Assembly: GCF_003432035.1 (NCBI RefSeq) | Contig: NZ_QOHO01000072.1 | Span: forward strand, 1-64,000 | DNA: 64,000 nt | Reading direction: 5' to 3' | DNA from: Lacrimispora amygdalina | GTDB taxonomy: Bacteria > Bacillota > Clostridia > Lachnospirales > Lachnospiraceae | Shown: in pieces, positions 35,743-44,577 of the stretch | Layout of the letters: each line of letters starts with the position of its first letter | How positions within the stretch are numbered: position 1 is the first letter of the stretch | Notes under the pieces: model-generated | What the model was told of the DNA's origin: nothing | Databases searched by the model: none | The model's input: only the letters and a program-made list of their open reading frames with translations | Program-made: the position numbers and the translations under genes

Positions 35743-35883
35743 TTACTTTGCATTGCGCATCTTTAACACTTCTTCCGGAATTTTTCTTTCATAAACTCCA
35801 GCCGGAATGCTTCTCCCTACAGAATTAAGAGATACTTTAACTAATGCTTTCTGCAATTCTTTTACTACTTCCTTTTTCATCAT
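35743..35883 (-). CDS. agrD: AgrD-like autoinducer peptide precursor without cysteine
   Basis: A 46-residue peptide overlapping the end of agrB in another frame, with GGAG seven bases before its ATG. It has an AgrD layout: a helical basic N-terminus (MMKKEVVKELQKALVKV), a short core (NSVGRSIPAGV) and a charged C-terminal recognition tail (YERKIPEEVLKM) that compares well with the DEVEVPKEL-type tails of known AgrD proteins. There is no cysteine. The ring residue would have to be Ser25, giving a lactone such as SIPAG or SIPAGV, as in the serine-lactone signal of Staphylococcus intermedius. The position and length fit AgrD strongly; the processed product is inference. Confidence 0.72.
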   Translation of the reverse strand: MMKKEVVKELQKALVKVSLNSVGRSIPAGVYERKIPEEVLKMRNAK

Positions 35884-36448
35884 CCTCAATCTCCTTTTTA
35901 TTTGTTTTGTTTTTAGGAAATAACGTTAGTATTTCCAAAACAACCGGATAAATAAGTAGTTCTCTCAGTGACGGATTCAGATATGCAACCGTCATGATAA
36001 GAGTTAAAACAGCAATAGAATACAGTTTCTTTTTCAGAATATCTTTTGGAGTAAAATATTCTATGTTAATGGTCCTTGGTGCAAAAAACAAAATAACGAT
36101 TAATGAAATAATATAGATGTATGGCAACAGGGAAAGTCCGATTGGTAAATATGTATGTCCGGTTAATGATACAACCCATATTAGCAGCATACTAAGCCCA
36201 CATCCAGTTCCCGTTCTTGCATGTACCCCGCCAGCCTGCAACCTGAGTCCACAGAAAGCTGATAATATAAGAAGAGTCTCCAGTCCTTTTCCAATCATAA
36301 TTCCTATGGTCTGAATGAATAAAAACTTTACAATATTATCCAATAACAGTTCAATTCCATATTGAATTACATCGCTTTCTTCTTTACTTTTGGGACTGAT
36401 TTCATTCATCCAACTATTAAGCATTAATGCCATTTTATCTATGCCCAT
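35837..36448 (-). CDS. agrB: AgrB-type membrane peptidase processing the autoinducer
   Basis: A 203-residue integral membrane cysteine protease with about five hydrophobic segments. AgrB cuts off the AgrD C-terminal tail and closes the ring. The catalytic His and Cys are both present with the usual spacing in LQAGGVHARTGTGCGL. A GLRLQAGG stretch matches the family motif before the histidine. The C-terminus is charged and overlaps agrD by 47 bases. A GGTGG-type ribosome site precedes ATG 36448. It is divergent from agrC, unlike staphylococcal agr, in which all four genes are in one operon. Confidence 0.92.
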   Translation of the reverse strand: MGIDKMALMLNSWMNEISPKSKEESDVIQYGIELLLDNIVKFLFIQTIGIMIGKGLETLLILSAFCGLRLQAGGVHARTGTGCGLSMLLIWVVSLTGHTYLPIGLSLLPYIYIISLIVILFFAPRTINIEYFTPKDILKKKLYSIAVLTLIMTVAYLNPSLRELLIYPVVLEILTLFPKNKTNKKEIEDDEKGSSKRIAESIS

Positions 36449-36484
36449 TTTTCCACCACCATTTAACCATATATTACCATAACT

Positions 36485-36532
36485 TTAAGATAAAAAATAT
36501 TTTTGCAATTATCGTTGTGTATTTTATCTTAA
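36485..36532. promoter_or_regulatory. 11-bp inverted repeat between agrB and agrC
   Basis: TTAAGATAAAA (36485-36495) and TTTTATCTTAA (36522-36532) are exact complements 26 bases apart. The left half overlaps the place where the agrB minus-35 would lie (a TAATAT minus-10 is at 36476-36471 on the minus strand, with a poor minus-35). It may be a binding site for the LytTR regulator or a dimeric repressor. Confidence 0.45.
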
Positions 36533-36565
36533 GCGTCAAACATGGGGATTTTTCATACAATTAGC

Positions 36566-36594
36566 TTTACTTTCTATTTCCAACAAGGTACAAT
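36566..36594 (+). promoter_or_regulatory. Promoter of agrC-agrA
   Basis: TTTACT (36566-36571), 17 bases, TACAAT (36589-36594). The agrC ATG at 36624 follows GAGGTG. Confidence 0.65.
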
Positions 36595-36623
36595 AATAGT
36601 ATTTACTAGCGAGGTGAGACACC

Positions 36624-37937
36624 ATGACATATTTTATCTATACCTTTACAGGAGGTCTTTGTAATTATTTCTCCTGCGTTAATTTGCTGCCCAAAAAACT
36701 CTCTGTATTAAAAAGCTTTCTTTTATTTTTATATGCTTTCGGATCTCTTTTTCTCTTTAATCATGTTTATGGGCAGGCTGGTACTTTTATTACACTTACA
36801 GGTATACTGATAATTGTATGTATTATAACAAAAAACGATTATCTAAGCCTGGGGTGTTATTTGTTCGGATATCTATATATCATTGCATTTAATTATCTGT
36901 TTATGTACATTGCAGGCGAAGTACTTAAAATGGATATGATATCTATGCTTAAACATGATATCATGAACATTGCTTTTTCATGTTTATACTGTGTATATTG
37001 TGGAGTTACAACTAAATTAATCGGAATATTTATTCATAAAAAATTAAATATCTCCAAATATCTGACGAACCAGCATATGCTTAAAGCTATACTAATCGAC
37101 TTGTTTCTTTTGGTGTTTTTCTTTGTTTTTAATTTTTCATATGGTGAACGTTTAGGATATAATTATGGTGTAATCGCACTTAATGGAATTATCTTTTTAT
37201 TGCTGTTCTCTATTACTGTTTTTCTAATGTATTCTATTTATAAAGTAACCATGGGAGAACAAGCTTATAAATTTCGTATGGCACAGTACGAAAATCTGCA
37301 GAGCTATACAGAGAAGCTGGAGAACTCTTACGGCATAATGCGAAAATTTAAACATGATTATATGAATATACTCAGTACGATGAGTGGCTTTATGGAAGAA
37401 AATGACATGGATGGATTAATTGAATATTATGAAAAAAGAGTTCTTCCTATCAGTCACTCATTTTCGGAATCAGATACAAAACTGGGTGCTCTCTCAAAAA
37501 TCAAAGATACCGCCATGAAAAGTCTGCTATCATCGAAATTTATTTATACGATGGAGATTGGTATTAATTTAAAAATCGAATTAACTGAAATAATTGACGA
37601 TCTGGTCATGGATACTCTTGATCTTTCAAGAATTATTGGGATTTTTTTAGACAATTCTATAGAAGCAGCTATGGATACAAATGAAAAAGAATTATATTAC
37701 TGCATGTTTTATAGGGACAATGACCTTTACATAATTATACGAAATACTTCTCTCCCTCTAAGTCATGCAATCTCACAACTTTGCAGCCACGGCATATCCA
37801 CAAAAGGGGAAGACCGCGGAGTAGGACTTTATAACGTATCTCTCATACTAAGCAACTATAACAATATTATCTGGGATACTACTTACGAAGAACCTTACTT
37901 TACTCAGAAACTGATTCTTAGAAAAGGTGTAAAATAG
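36624..37937 (+). CDS. agrC: AgrC-like sensor histidine kinase
   Basis: A 437-residue receptor for the peptide signal. The first 215 residues hold about six to seven membrane helices, as in AgrC. A coiled linker follows, then the phosphoacceptor histidine in MRKFKHDYMNIL (close to the FRHDYxNIL motif of AgrC), and a GHKL ATPase with the N box IIGIFLDNSIEAAMD and G-type box STKGEDRGVGLYNV. It is in an operon with the regulator nine bases downstream. Base composition is AT-rich compared with the flanking housekeeping genes. Confidence 0.9.
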   Translation: MTYFIYTFTGGLCNYFSCVNLLPKKLSVLKSFLLFLYAFGSLFLFNHVYGQAGTFITLTGILIIVCIITKNDYLSLGCYLFGYLYIIAFNYLFMYIAGEVLKMDMISMLKHDIMNIAFSCLYCVYCGVTTKLIGIFIHKKLNISKYLTNQHMLKAILIDLFLLVFFFVFNFSYGERLGYNYGVIALNGIIFLLLFSITVFLMYSIYKVTMGEQAYKFRMAQYENLQSYTEKLENSYGIMRKFKHDYMNILSTMSGFMEENDMDGLIEYYEKRVLPISHSFSESDTKLGALSKIKDTAMKSLLSSKFIYTMEIGINLKIELTEIIDDLVMDTLDLSRIIGIFLDNSIEAAMDTNEKELYYCMFYRDNDLYIIIRNTSLPLSHAISQLCSHGISTKGEDRGVGLYNVSLILSNYNNIIWDTTYEEPYFTQKLILRKGVK

Positions 37938-37946
37938 GTGTTATAA

Positions 37947-38687
37947 ATGATTCATATATATCTTTGTGAAGATGATAAAAGACAATTAAAAAGATGGAAA
38001 GATATTATTGAAAAATATTTGTTAATGAATTCTACAGAATCTATTCTTTACTGCACTGCCTCGAATCCGGAGGAACTTTTATCATATAGGAAAAAGTCAG
38101 GTATTACAGGTCTGTATTTTCTTGATATTGATTTACAGGCCAGACAAAACGGAATTGAACTGGCTCAGGAAATACGAAGATATGATCCTCGTGGTTACAT
38201 TGTTTTTGTTACAACCCACAGTGAAATGGCTATTCTTACGTTTCAATATAAAGTGGAAGCAATGGACTTTATTGTAAAGGATGAACCCAAAACTCTGCCG
38301 GATCAAATCTGTGCCTGCGTACGGAATGCAGAAGCAAACTATAAAAACCAGCTAAATGTATCAAACCGGCTGTTATCTGTAAAAATTGATAAATCATCTC
38401 TTATTCTGGACCAGAATGATATAATTGCAGTAACAACCGGAGAAGATTATCATAAAATTATGATACATACGAAATCGGGAGTTAAACAAATAACCGGCAC
38501 TTTAAAAGAGCTGAACGCAATACTAAACTCTGCCTTTTGTCAATGCAGCCGCTCTGTTATAGTAAATTTAAAGCATGTAAGTAAATATTCCAGAGAAAAT
38601 GCCATGCTGATTATGGATAATAAAGAATCTTATCCTGTATCTTTTCGTATGATGGGGAAGGTACAGAAAGCGTTAAATAATTTATAG
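37947..38687 (+). CDS. agrA: AgrA-like LytTR response regulator
   Basis: A 246-residue regulator. The receiver domain (about 1-125) has the acidic pair in YLCEDDKRQL, the phosphoacceptor aspartate in YFLDIDLQARQNG and the conserved Thr and Lys in VFVTTHSE and DFIVKDEP. The LytTR DNA-binding domain (about 140-246) has the usual order of strands with TGEDYHKIMIHT and QCSRSVIVNLKHV. It should be phosphorylated by AgrC and then switch on agrB-agrD and other targets. Translation probably starts from ATG 37947. Confidence 0.92.
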   Translation: MIHIYLCEDDKRQLKRWKDIIEKYLLMNSTESILYCTASNPEELLSYRKKSGITGLYFLDIDLQARQNGIELAQEIRRYDPRGYIVFVTTHSEMAILTFQYKVEAMDFIVKDEPKTLPDQICACVRNAEANYKNQLNVSNRLLSVKIDKSSLILDQNDIIAVTTGEDYHKIMIHTKSGVKQITGTLKELNAILNSAFCQCSRSVIVNLKHVSKYSRENAMLIMDNKESYPVSFRMMGKVQKALNNL

Positions 38688-38694
38688 TTTTTTC

Positions 38695-38722
38695 AAAAAA
38701 GCCGGATTTAATCCGGCTTTTT
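38695..38722. terminator. Bidirectional terminator between agrA and ilvA
   Basis: AAAAAGCCGGAT (38696-38707), TTA loop, ATCCGGCTTTTT (38711-38722). It has T runs on both strands and serves the convergent agrA and ilvA transcripts. It is the right border of the agr island. Confidence 0.92.
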
Positions 38723-38727
38723 CATTC

Positions 38728-39951
38728 TTAATCTCCGTATGTCCCCTTGGATTTTACCAGCTTTGGCCGATAACCCTGAGAAGTAAGCGCAGCCATAATG
38801 GCGTTCTTATGATCTGTTCCAAATGCTTCCAGGGTAATCCTTAATTCCACTGCCGTATTACGGTTAATGCTGATAAACTGGTTATGTTCCAGGCGGATGA
38901 CATTGCCCTGCTCTTTTGCAAGAAGGGCGGACACCTTTGCCAGCTCTCCCGGCTTATCAGGAAGCAGTATTGATACGGTAAAGATACGGTCTCTTTGTAT
39001 CAGTCCAAGCTGTACGATGGAAGCCATGGTGATCACATCCATGTTTCCTCCGCTTAAAATAGATACAATTTTTTTGTTGTCTACATCGATATGCTTTAAA
39101 GCAGCAACAGTAAGCAGACCGGAATTTTCTACCACCATCTTATGGTTTTCCATCATATCAAGGAATGCTACAATGAGTTCTGAATCTTCAATTGTTATAA
39201 TACTGTCCACATTTTCCTGGATGTATGGGAAAAGCTTGTCACCCGGACATTTTACTGCAGTGCCATCTGCAATGGTATTGACACTGGGAAGAGATACCAC
39301 TTTTCCCTGGCGAATTGATTCCTGCATACAGTTTGCGCCTGCAGGCTCCACACCAATTACTTTAATCTTTGGATTTAACATCTTTGCCAGTACGGAAACT
39401 CCTGTGCAAAGACCGCCTCCGCCGATTGGAACCAGAATATAATCAACAGTCGGAAGCTCTTTGATGATTTCCATGGCTATGGTACCCTGACCGGTTGCCA
39501 CATCTAAATCATTAAAAGGATGTACAAAGGTAAGCCCTCTCTCCTCTGCAAGCTTATAAGCATGGCTGCAGGCCTCGTCAAAGACATCTCCCTCTAAAAT
39601 TACTTCAGCACCGTATCCTTTCGTCCGGTTAACCTTCATCAGGGGTGTTGTTGTAGGCATGACAATGGTAGCGGGAATTCCGGCAAGCTTAGCTGCATAG
39701 GCAACACCCTGAGCATGATTGCCGGCAGAGGCGGTAATCAAACCTTTGGATTTTTCTTCCTCTGTCAGAGTGCTGATTTTATAGTAAGCGCCTCTTACCT
39801 TATAAGCCCCGGTATACTGCATGTTTTCCGGCTTAAAGTACACCTTATTTCCAGTCTGAGCGGAAAAATACTCACTGTAAATAAGTTTCGTTTCCAGGGT
39901 GACCTTGCCAACGACTTCTGATGCTTCCTCAAACTTTTCCAATGTCAACAT
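38728..39951 (-). CDS. ilvA: Threonine ammonia-lyase
   Basis: A PLP enzyme that deaminates threonine to 2-oxobutyrate, for isoleucine synthesis or threonine breakdown. The 407 residues include the PLP lysine in YTGAYKVRGAYYKI, the phosphate-binding glycine loop VPIGGGGLCTGV and a single C-terminal ACT domain (about 325-400; FTVSILLPDKPGELAKVSAL). The one-ACT, 400-residue form is seen in both catabolic and biosynthetic enzymes, so I do not assign the role. It begins three bases after ftsY, an unusual but close pairing. Confidence 0.92.
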   Translation of the reverse strand: MLTLEKFEEASEVVGKVTLETKLIYSEYFSAQTGNKVYFKPENMQYTGAYKVRGAYYKISTLTEEEKSKGLITASAGNHAQGVAYAAKLAGIPATIVMPTTTPLMKVNRTKGYGAEVILEGDVFDEACSHAYKLAEERGLTFVHPFNDLDVATGQGTIAMEIIKELPTVDYILVPIGGGGLCTGVSVLAKMLNPKIKVIGVEPAGANCMQESIRQGKVVSLPSVNTIADGTAVKCPGDKLFPYIQENVDSIITIEDSELIVAFLDMMENHKMVVENSGLLTVAALKHIDVDNKKIVSILSGGNMDVITMASIVQLGLIQRDRIFTVSILLPDKPGELAKVSALLAKEQGNVIRLEHNQFISINRNTAVELRITLEAFGTDHKNAIMAALTSQGYRPKLVKSKGTYGD

Positions 39952-39954
39952 AAT

Positions 39955-40896
39955 TTACGCCTCTTCTTTCTCTTCTACGTGAAACAATGCATTTACAAAT
40001 TCTTCTGCATTGAATTTCTGCAAGTCATCAATTTTCTCCCCGACGCCAATATATTTCACCGGGATTCCCAGCTCGGATTGAATTGCCACCGCAATTCCCC
40101 CCTTAGCCGTACCATCCAGCTTGGTAAGTATAATTCCGGTAATGTCTGCCACTTCCATGAATTGTTTCGCCTGTACAAGAGCGTTCTGTCCGGTAGTTCC
40201 ATCTAAAACCACAAGAGTTTCCCGATATGCTTCCGGATATTCCTTATCAATGATCCGATTGATCTTTTTCAGTTCTTCCATCAGGTTCTTTTTATTGTGG
40301 AGACGTCCTGCCGTATCACAGATCAATACGTCTGCCTGCCTGGATTTTGCCGCAGCAACCGCATCATATACAACTGCAGCCGGATCAGAACCTTCCTGTT
40401 GGGCAATAATATCAACATTCGCCCTCCTCGCCCATTCTGTCAGCTGTTCAATCGCTGCTGCACGGAATGTATCAGCTGCTGCAACAATGACTTTCTTACC
40501 ATCATCCTTCAGCTGTCCTGCCAGCTTACCAACAGAAGTGGTTTTTCCAACTCCGTTTACTCCGATAATTAATAAAACAGAGCGGCGTTTTTCGAATTCA
40601 TAGGCATTTTCACCCAGGTCCATCTGGTCCATGATACTATCCATAAGAAGCTGCTTGCATTCTGACGGATCCTTAATGTTTTTTTCCTTTACCTTTTTTC
40701 TTAAGTCTTCCACAATTGACGTCGTAGTCTGGATGCCCAGATCACCCATGATCAGAATTTCTTCAATTTCTTCATAAAACTCGTCATCAATGGCCGAAAA
40801 ACCGTTGAAAATGGAATCCACACCTGCGATAATATTATCTCTCGTTTTTTGCAGTCCAGCTACCAGTTTTCCAAAGAATCCCTTTTTTTCTCCCAT
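39955..40896 (-). CDS. ftsY: Signal recognition particle receptor FtsY
   Basis: The membrane-side SRP receptor GTPase that delivers ribosomes making membrane proteins. The 313-residue form lacks the long acidic A domain of E. coli FtsY. The G domain has GVNGVGKTTSVGKLAG (G1), ADTFRAAAIEQL, CDTAGRLHNK (G3) and LTKLDGTAKGG (G4). It lies 11 bases after smc in the usual smc-ftsY order. Confidence 0.97.
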   Translation of the reverse strand: MGEKKGFFGKLVAGLQKTRDNIIAGVDSIFNGFSAIDDEFYEEIEEILIMGDLGIQTTTSIVEDLRKKVKEKNIKDPSECKQLLMDSIMDQMDLGENAYEFEKRRSVLLIIGVNGVGKTTSVGKLAGQLKDDGKKVIVAAADTFRAAAIEQLTEWARRANVDIIAQQEGSDPAAVVYDAVAAAKSRQADVLICDTAGRLHNKKNLMEELKKINRIIDKEYPEAYRETLVVLDGTTGQNALVQAKQFMEVADITGIILTKLDGTAKGGIAVAIQSELGIPVKYIGVGEKIDDLQKFNAEEFVNALFHVEEKEEA

Positions 40897-40907
40897 TGTC
40901 GGCCTCC

Positions 40908-43900
40908 TTAACTTTCTAAATCTTCTTCGATCAGATTAACAGATACAAGCGTCGAAACGCCTTTTTCCTGCATGGTAATACCATACAGACGGTCAGCGGA
41001 TACCATGGTACCGCGTCTGTGGGTAATAACTATAAACTGTGTAAATTTTGTCAGCTTATGCAAATATTTTGCAAAACGATCAACATTGGAGTCATCAAGC
41101 GCAGCCTCAATTTCGTCAAGAAGACAGAACGGGGATGGCTTTAGATTCTGAATTGCAAAAAGCAGCGCAATTGCTGTCAGCGCCTTTTCCCCTCCGGAAA
41201 GCTGCATCATATTCTGCAGTTTTTTTCCGGGCGGCTGGGAAACTATCTGTATTCCTGCCTCAAGGATATCTTCATCCTCTACAAGTTCAAGTGCACCGCG
41301 CCCTCCTCCGAACAGTTCCTTAAAGACTTTGTCAAATTCCACTCTGATTTCCCGGAATTTTTCCTCAAACTGTTTGCGCATTCCTGTATCCAGCTCATCG
41401 ATAATTTTTAATAAGGTTCCCTCTGCAGTGATAAGATCATCATGCTGGGTTTTCATAAATTCATAACGCTCTGATACTTCCTTATAATCCTCAATGGCGT
41501 TTACATTTACATTACCGAGCTTGCGGATCTCTTCCTTTAAGGATCCTATCATTTTTTTAATATCCGGCAGAGAAGTCCACTCTTCATTCCTTAAAGCCTC
41601 AGCTTTTGAAAACGTCAGTTCATATTCATTCCACATGTAGTTTACATGGTTTTCCATACGTTCTTCCATTTTTTCCTTCTGGCTCTGGAGGCGGAACAGT
41701 TCCTTATCCAGCAGGCTGATGCGCTGAGTAAGTTCCTCCCGTTTTTGAAACAGTTCTTTCTGCTCTTTCGATTTCGCTTCTTTTTTAGCCAGCTTCTCAC
41801 TAATTGCCTGATCCAGTGTTTCTCTGGCTGAACTGATTTCCGTCATTCGGGCTTTGATGGATTCAATTTCCTTCTGTTTTTCTTCTATGATCAGACCGGA
41901 ACCGCTAGTTCCCTGAGACAGTTTTAACAGTTCCTCTTCCAGCCTGCTTATTTCATCCTTCACACGCCGGATATTTTCCAGCTCAAAATCATCCTTTTGC
42001 TTCAGACCCGAAGCCGTTAACTGTGCTTCTGATAAATCTTTGGAGAACTTTTCCCTGTCAGCTCTTGCTTTCTCAAGATCGGCATTCAGACCTTCCAGTT
42101 CACTGTCTATTTCCCCGCTTCTGGCTGCCAGTTTTTCCACTGCAAGAATCAGATCCTGCCTGTTTTCTCCGATCTCTTTTTTCTGAACCTCCAGCTGGGT
42201 ATTTTCCAGTTCTAAATCCCCATAGGACTCTACAATTTCAGCTTTTTTATCTTCAATCCTGTGCAGATTTATTTTAACCGTATTCTGTCTTAAATAAAGC
42301 TTCTGCTTTTCACTCCGGATCGTTTCAAGTTCTTCCCTGCATTCACTTAAGAGACCTTCATTCATAACCAGTTCTGTCTCAATCTGTCCGGTTTCTTTCA
42401 GTGCCTTTTCACAGGCGGCCTCCAGTTCCTCCATCTCGCGCTTTCTTCCCAGTAAGTTACTGGTATTCTTAAAAGCACCTCCTGTCATGGAACCGCCTGC
42501 ACTTAAAAGTTCGCCTTCCAGAGTTACAATTCTTAAAGTGTACTGGAATTTCTTCGCAAGGGCAATTGCATGGTCAATGGTATCCACAACAACCACTCTG
42601 CCAAGAAGATAATTCATCAGTCCCTCGTACTGGCTGTCTGCCTCAACCAGAGAATTGGCAAGTCCCAGAACTCCCGGTTCGTTAAGTGCTTTCTCCTGAT
42701 TGAAGCCATTCTTGTTACCAATACTGGTAAGAGGGAGAAATGTGGCTCTGCCGTATTTGTTTTTCTTTAAATACTCGATCAGCTGCTTTGCTGTCTGGTC
42801 CGAGTCGGTAACAACATTCTGAATGCTTCCGCCCAGTGCCGTTTCAATGGCAACCTCATACTTTTTTGAAACAGTAATCAGATCCGCAACAACACCATGG
42901 ATACCCCGTATCCGGTCCTTCACTTCCATGACCCGGCGGATGCTGCCGCCATATCCTTCATACCGCTCTGCCAGATTACGAAGGGATTCCAGCTTGGTGG
43001 AACAGGTATGGTACTCCTGCTGTCTGTCATTTAAGTTTTTCCCAAGCCGTTTTACTTCACGCTCCAGTTCCTCCGCTCTGCTTTCACTTTGTTCCTGAAG
43101 TTCATTGTACTTAAGAATACCGGTATCGATCTCATCCGATTCTTTTTGAAGCACCAGAAGCTGCTGATCCTGTTCTGACTCATCGCTTTTATATTTTAGA
43201 AGCTTTTGAAGAACTTCAGACCTTCGTACATTTACCTGCTCCAGCATGGTTTCATAACGCTGCTGTTTGGCATTTAAGGCAGCCTTTTCATTAAGGAGCT
43301 CTATAATACTTCCTTTTCCGGATTCAATCCTTTGTTCCAGAAGACGAATTTTTTCATCCTCTGCAGCAAGTACCGCCTCACCCTGTTTCAGCTGATCTAA
43401 TGCAGCTTTTACAGACTCGGCAATAACAGAACGTTCCTCTTCATAGGAAGCCGCCTGGGACTGTTTCATATCTATCTCGGAGTGAATGGATCTCACCCTG
43501 CCTGCAATATGCTCCGCATTCATCTGTTCCGTATTGATCTGCTCTTTCAAAACATTAATACGGCCCTGCAGATTTCCTGTTTCAATTTCAGAATTGTTTT
43601 TTTCATTGCGGCTTACTAAAATAGATTCATCCAGTTGGGATAAATATGTATCGAGGGTCTCATATTGCTCTCTTATGCCTTCTGATGTGTTTTTTGCATC
43701 ATCCAGATCGCGGCTGACGATCACTTCTTTCTCATCCACTTCTTTCATCTGGAGCCGCAGCCCTTCTGTCTCCATCAGGAACTGATTTACATCATACTTT
43801 TTCAGTTCTTCCTTTAATCTTAAATACTCTTTCGCAGCCTCAGACTGCTTTGCCAAAGGGCCGACCTGTTTTTCCAGCTCTGAAAGAATATCGCTGACGC

Positions 43901-44468
43901 GTACCAGATTCTGCTTTTCATCCTCCAGCTTTTTCTGGGCGATGGATTTGCGGCGTTTAAACTTGACAATTCCGGCTGCCTCATCAAAAAGCTCCCTGCG
44001 CTCTTCCGGTTTACCGCTTAAAATCTTGTCAATCTGGCCCTGTCCGATTATAGAATAACCTTCCTTGCCGATTCCGGTATCATAAAAAAGTTCATTAATA
44101 TCCTTTAAGCGGCAGGCGCTTCCATTGATCATGTACTCACTCTCGCCGGACCGGTAAACTCTTCTTGAAACAGTCACCTGATCATAATCAATGGATAAGT
44201 GATGATCGGAATTGTCTAGCGTTATGGCTACATAGGCAAATCCCTGGGGTTTTCTCAGCTCTGTTCCTGAAAAAATAACATCCTGCATACTGGAACTTCT
44301 TAACTGTTTTACTTTCTGTTCACCCAGTACCCAGCGCACCGCATCAGCAACATTGCTCTTACCGCTTCCGTTGGGGCCCACAATGCCTGTTATTCCGTTA
44401 TGAAATTCGAATACTATTTTATTGGCAAAAGATTTAAACCCCTGAATCTCTATACTTTTTAAATACAT
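40908..44468 (-). CDS. smc: Chromosome segregation protein SMC
   Basis: The 1186-residue SMC ATPase that, with ScpA and ScpB, organises the chromosome. Walker A is GPNGSGKSNVADAVRWVLG, the hinge is at about 510-660 (GVVADLITVSKKYEVAIETA), long coiled coils lie on both sides, and the C-terminal signature and Walker B are LSGGEKALTAIALLFA and PFCLLDEIEAALDD. The ATG at 44468 has only a GGAG one base away, too close for a normal site. A 17-codon upstream frame starting at ATG 44487 overlaps it, so coupling is possible. Confidence 0.96.
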   Translation of the reverse strand: MYLKSIEIQGFKSFANKIVFEFHNGITGIVGPNGSGKSNVADAVRWVLGEQKVKQLRSSSMQDVIFSGTELRKPQGFAYVAITLDNSDHHLSIDYDQVTVSRRVYRSGESEYMINGSACRLKDINELFYDTGIGKEGYSIIGQGQIDKILSGKPEERRELFDEAAGIVKFKRRKSIAQKKLEDEKQNLVRVSDILSELEKQVGPLAKQSEAAKEYLRLKEELKKYDVNQFLMETEGLRLQMKEVDEKEVIVSRDLDDAKNTSEGIREQYETLDTYLSQLDESILVSRNEKNNSEIETGNLQGRINVLKEQINTEQMNAEHIAGRVRSIHSEIDMKQSQAASYEEERSVIAESVKAALDQLKQGEAVLAAEDEKIRLLEQRIESGKGSIIELLNEKAALNAKQQRYETMLEQVNVRRSEVLQKLLKYKSDESEQDQQLLVLQKESDEIDTGILKYNELQEQSESRAEELEREVKRLGKNLNDRQQEYHTCSTKLESLRNLAERYEGYGGSIRRVMEVKDRIRGIHGVVADLITVSKKYEVAIETALGGSIQNVVTDSDQTAKQLIEYLKKNKYGRATFLPLTSIGNKNGFNQEKALNEPGVLGLANSLVEADSQYEGLMNYLLGRVVVVDTIDHAIALAKKFQYTLRIVTLEGELLSAGGSMTGGAFKNTSNLLGRKREMEELEAACEKALKETGQIETELVMNEGLLSECREELETIRSEKQKLYLRQNTVKINLHRIEDKKAEIVESYGDLELENTQLEVQKKEIGENRQDLILAVEKLAARSGEIDSELEGLNADLEKARADREKFSKDLSEAQLTASGLKQKDDFELENIRRVKDEISRLEEELLKLSQGTSGSGLIIEEKQKEIESIKARMTEISSARETLDQAISEKLAKKEAKSKEQKELFQKREELTQRISLLDKELFRLQSQKEKMEERMENHVNYMWNEYELTFSKAEALRNEEWTSLPDIKKMIGSLKEEIRKLGNVNVNAIEDYKEVSERYEFMKTQHDDLITAEGTLLKIIDELDTGMRKQFEEKFREIRVEFDKVFKELFGGGRGALELVEDEDILEAGIQIVSQPPGKKLQNMMQLSGGEKALTAIALLFAIQNLKPSPFCLLDEIEAALDDSNVDRFAKYLHKLTKFTQFIVITHRRGTMVSADRLYGITMQEKGVSTLVSVNLIEEDLES

Positions 44469-44507
44469 ACTCCACGCTGACAGCCATCACCAGCTGCCCT
44501 TTCTTTA

Positions 44508-44577
44508 CCTTATTATTGTCCATGCTTTTTGGACATAAAGGGATACCCGAAGGGTGTTACCTTATTATTGTCCACGC
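44508..44577. repeat. 51-bp repeat unit, one full and one partial copy, downstream of rnc
   Basis: A full copy at 44508-44559 differs at two positions from the copies at 45265-45366. A partial copy at 44560-44577 carries the last codons and TAA of rnc (Gly-Gln-stop). Each full unit contains two short inverted repeats: TGTCCA/TGGACA and ACCC/GGGT. Confidence 0.85.
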
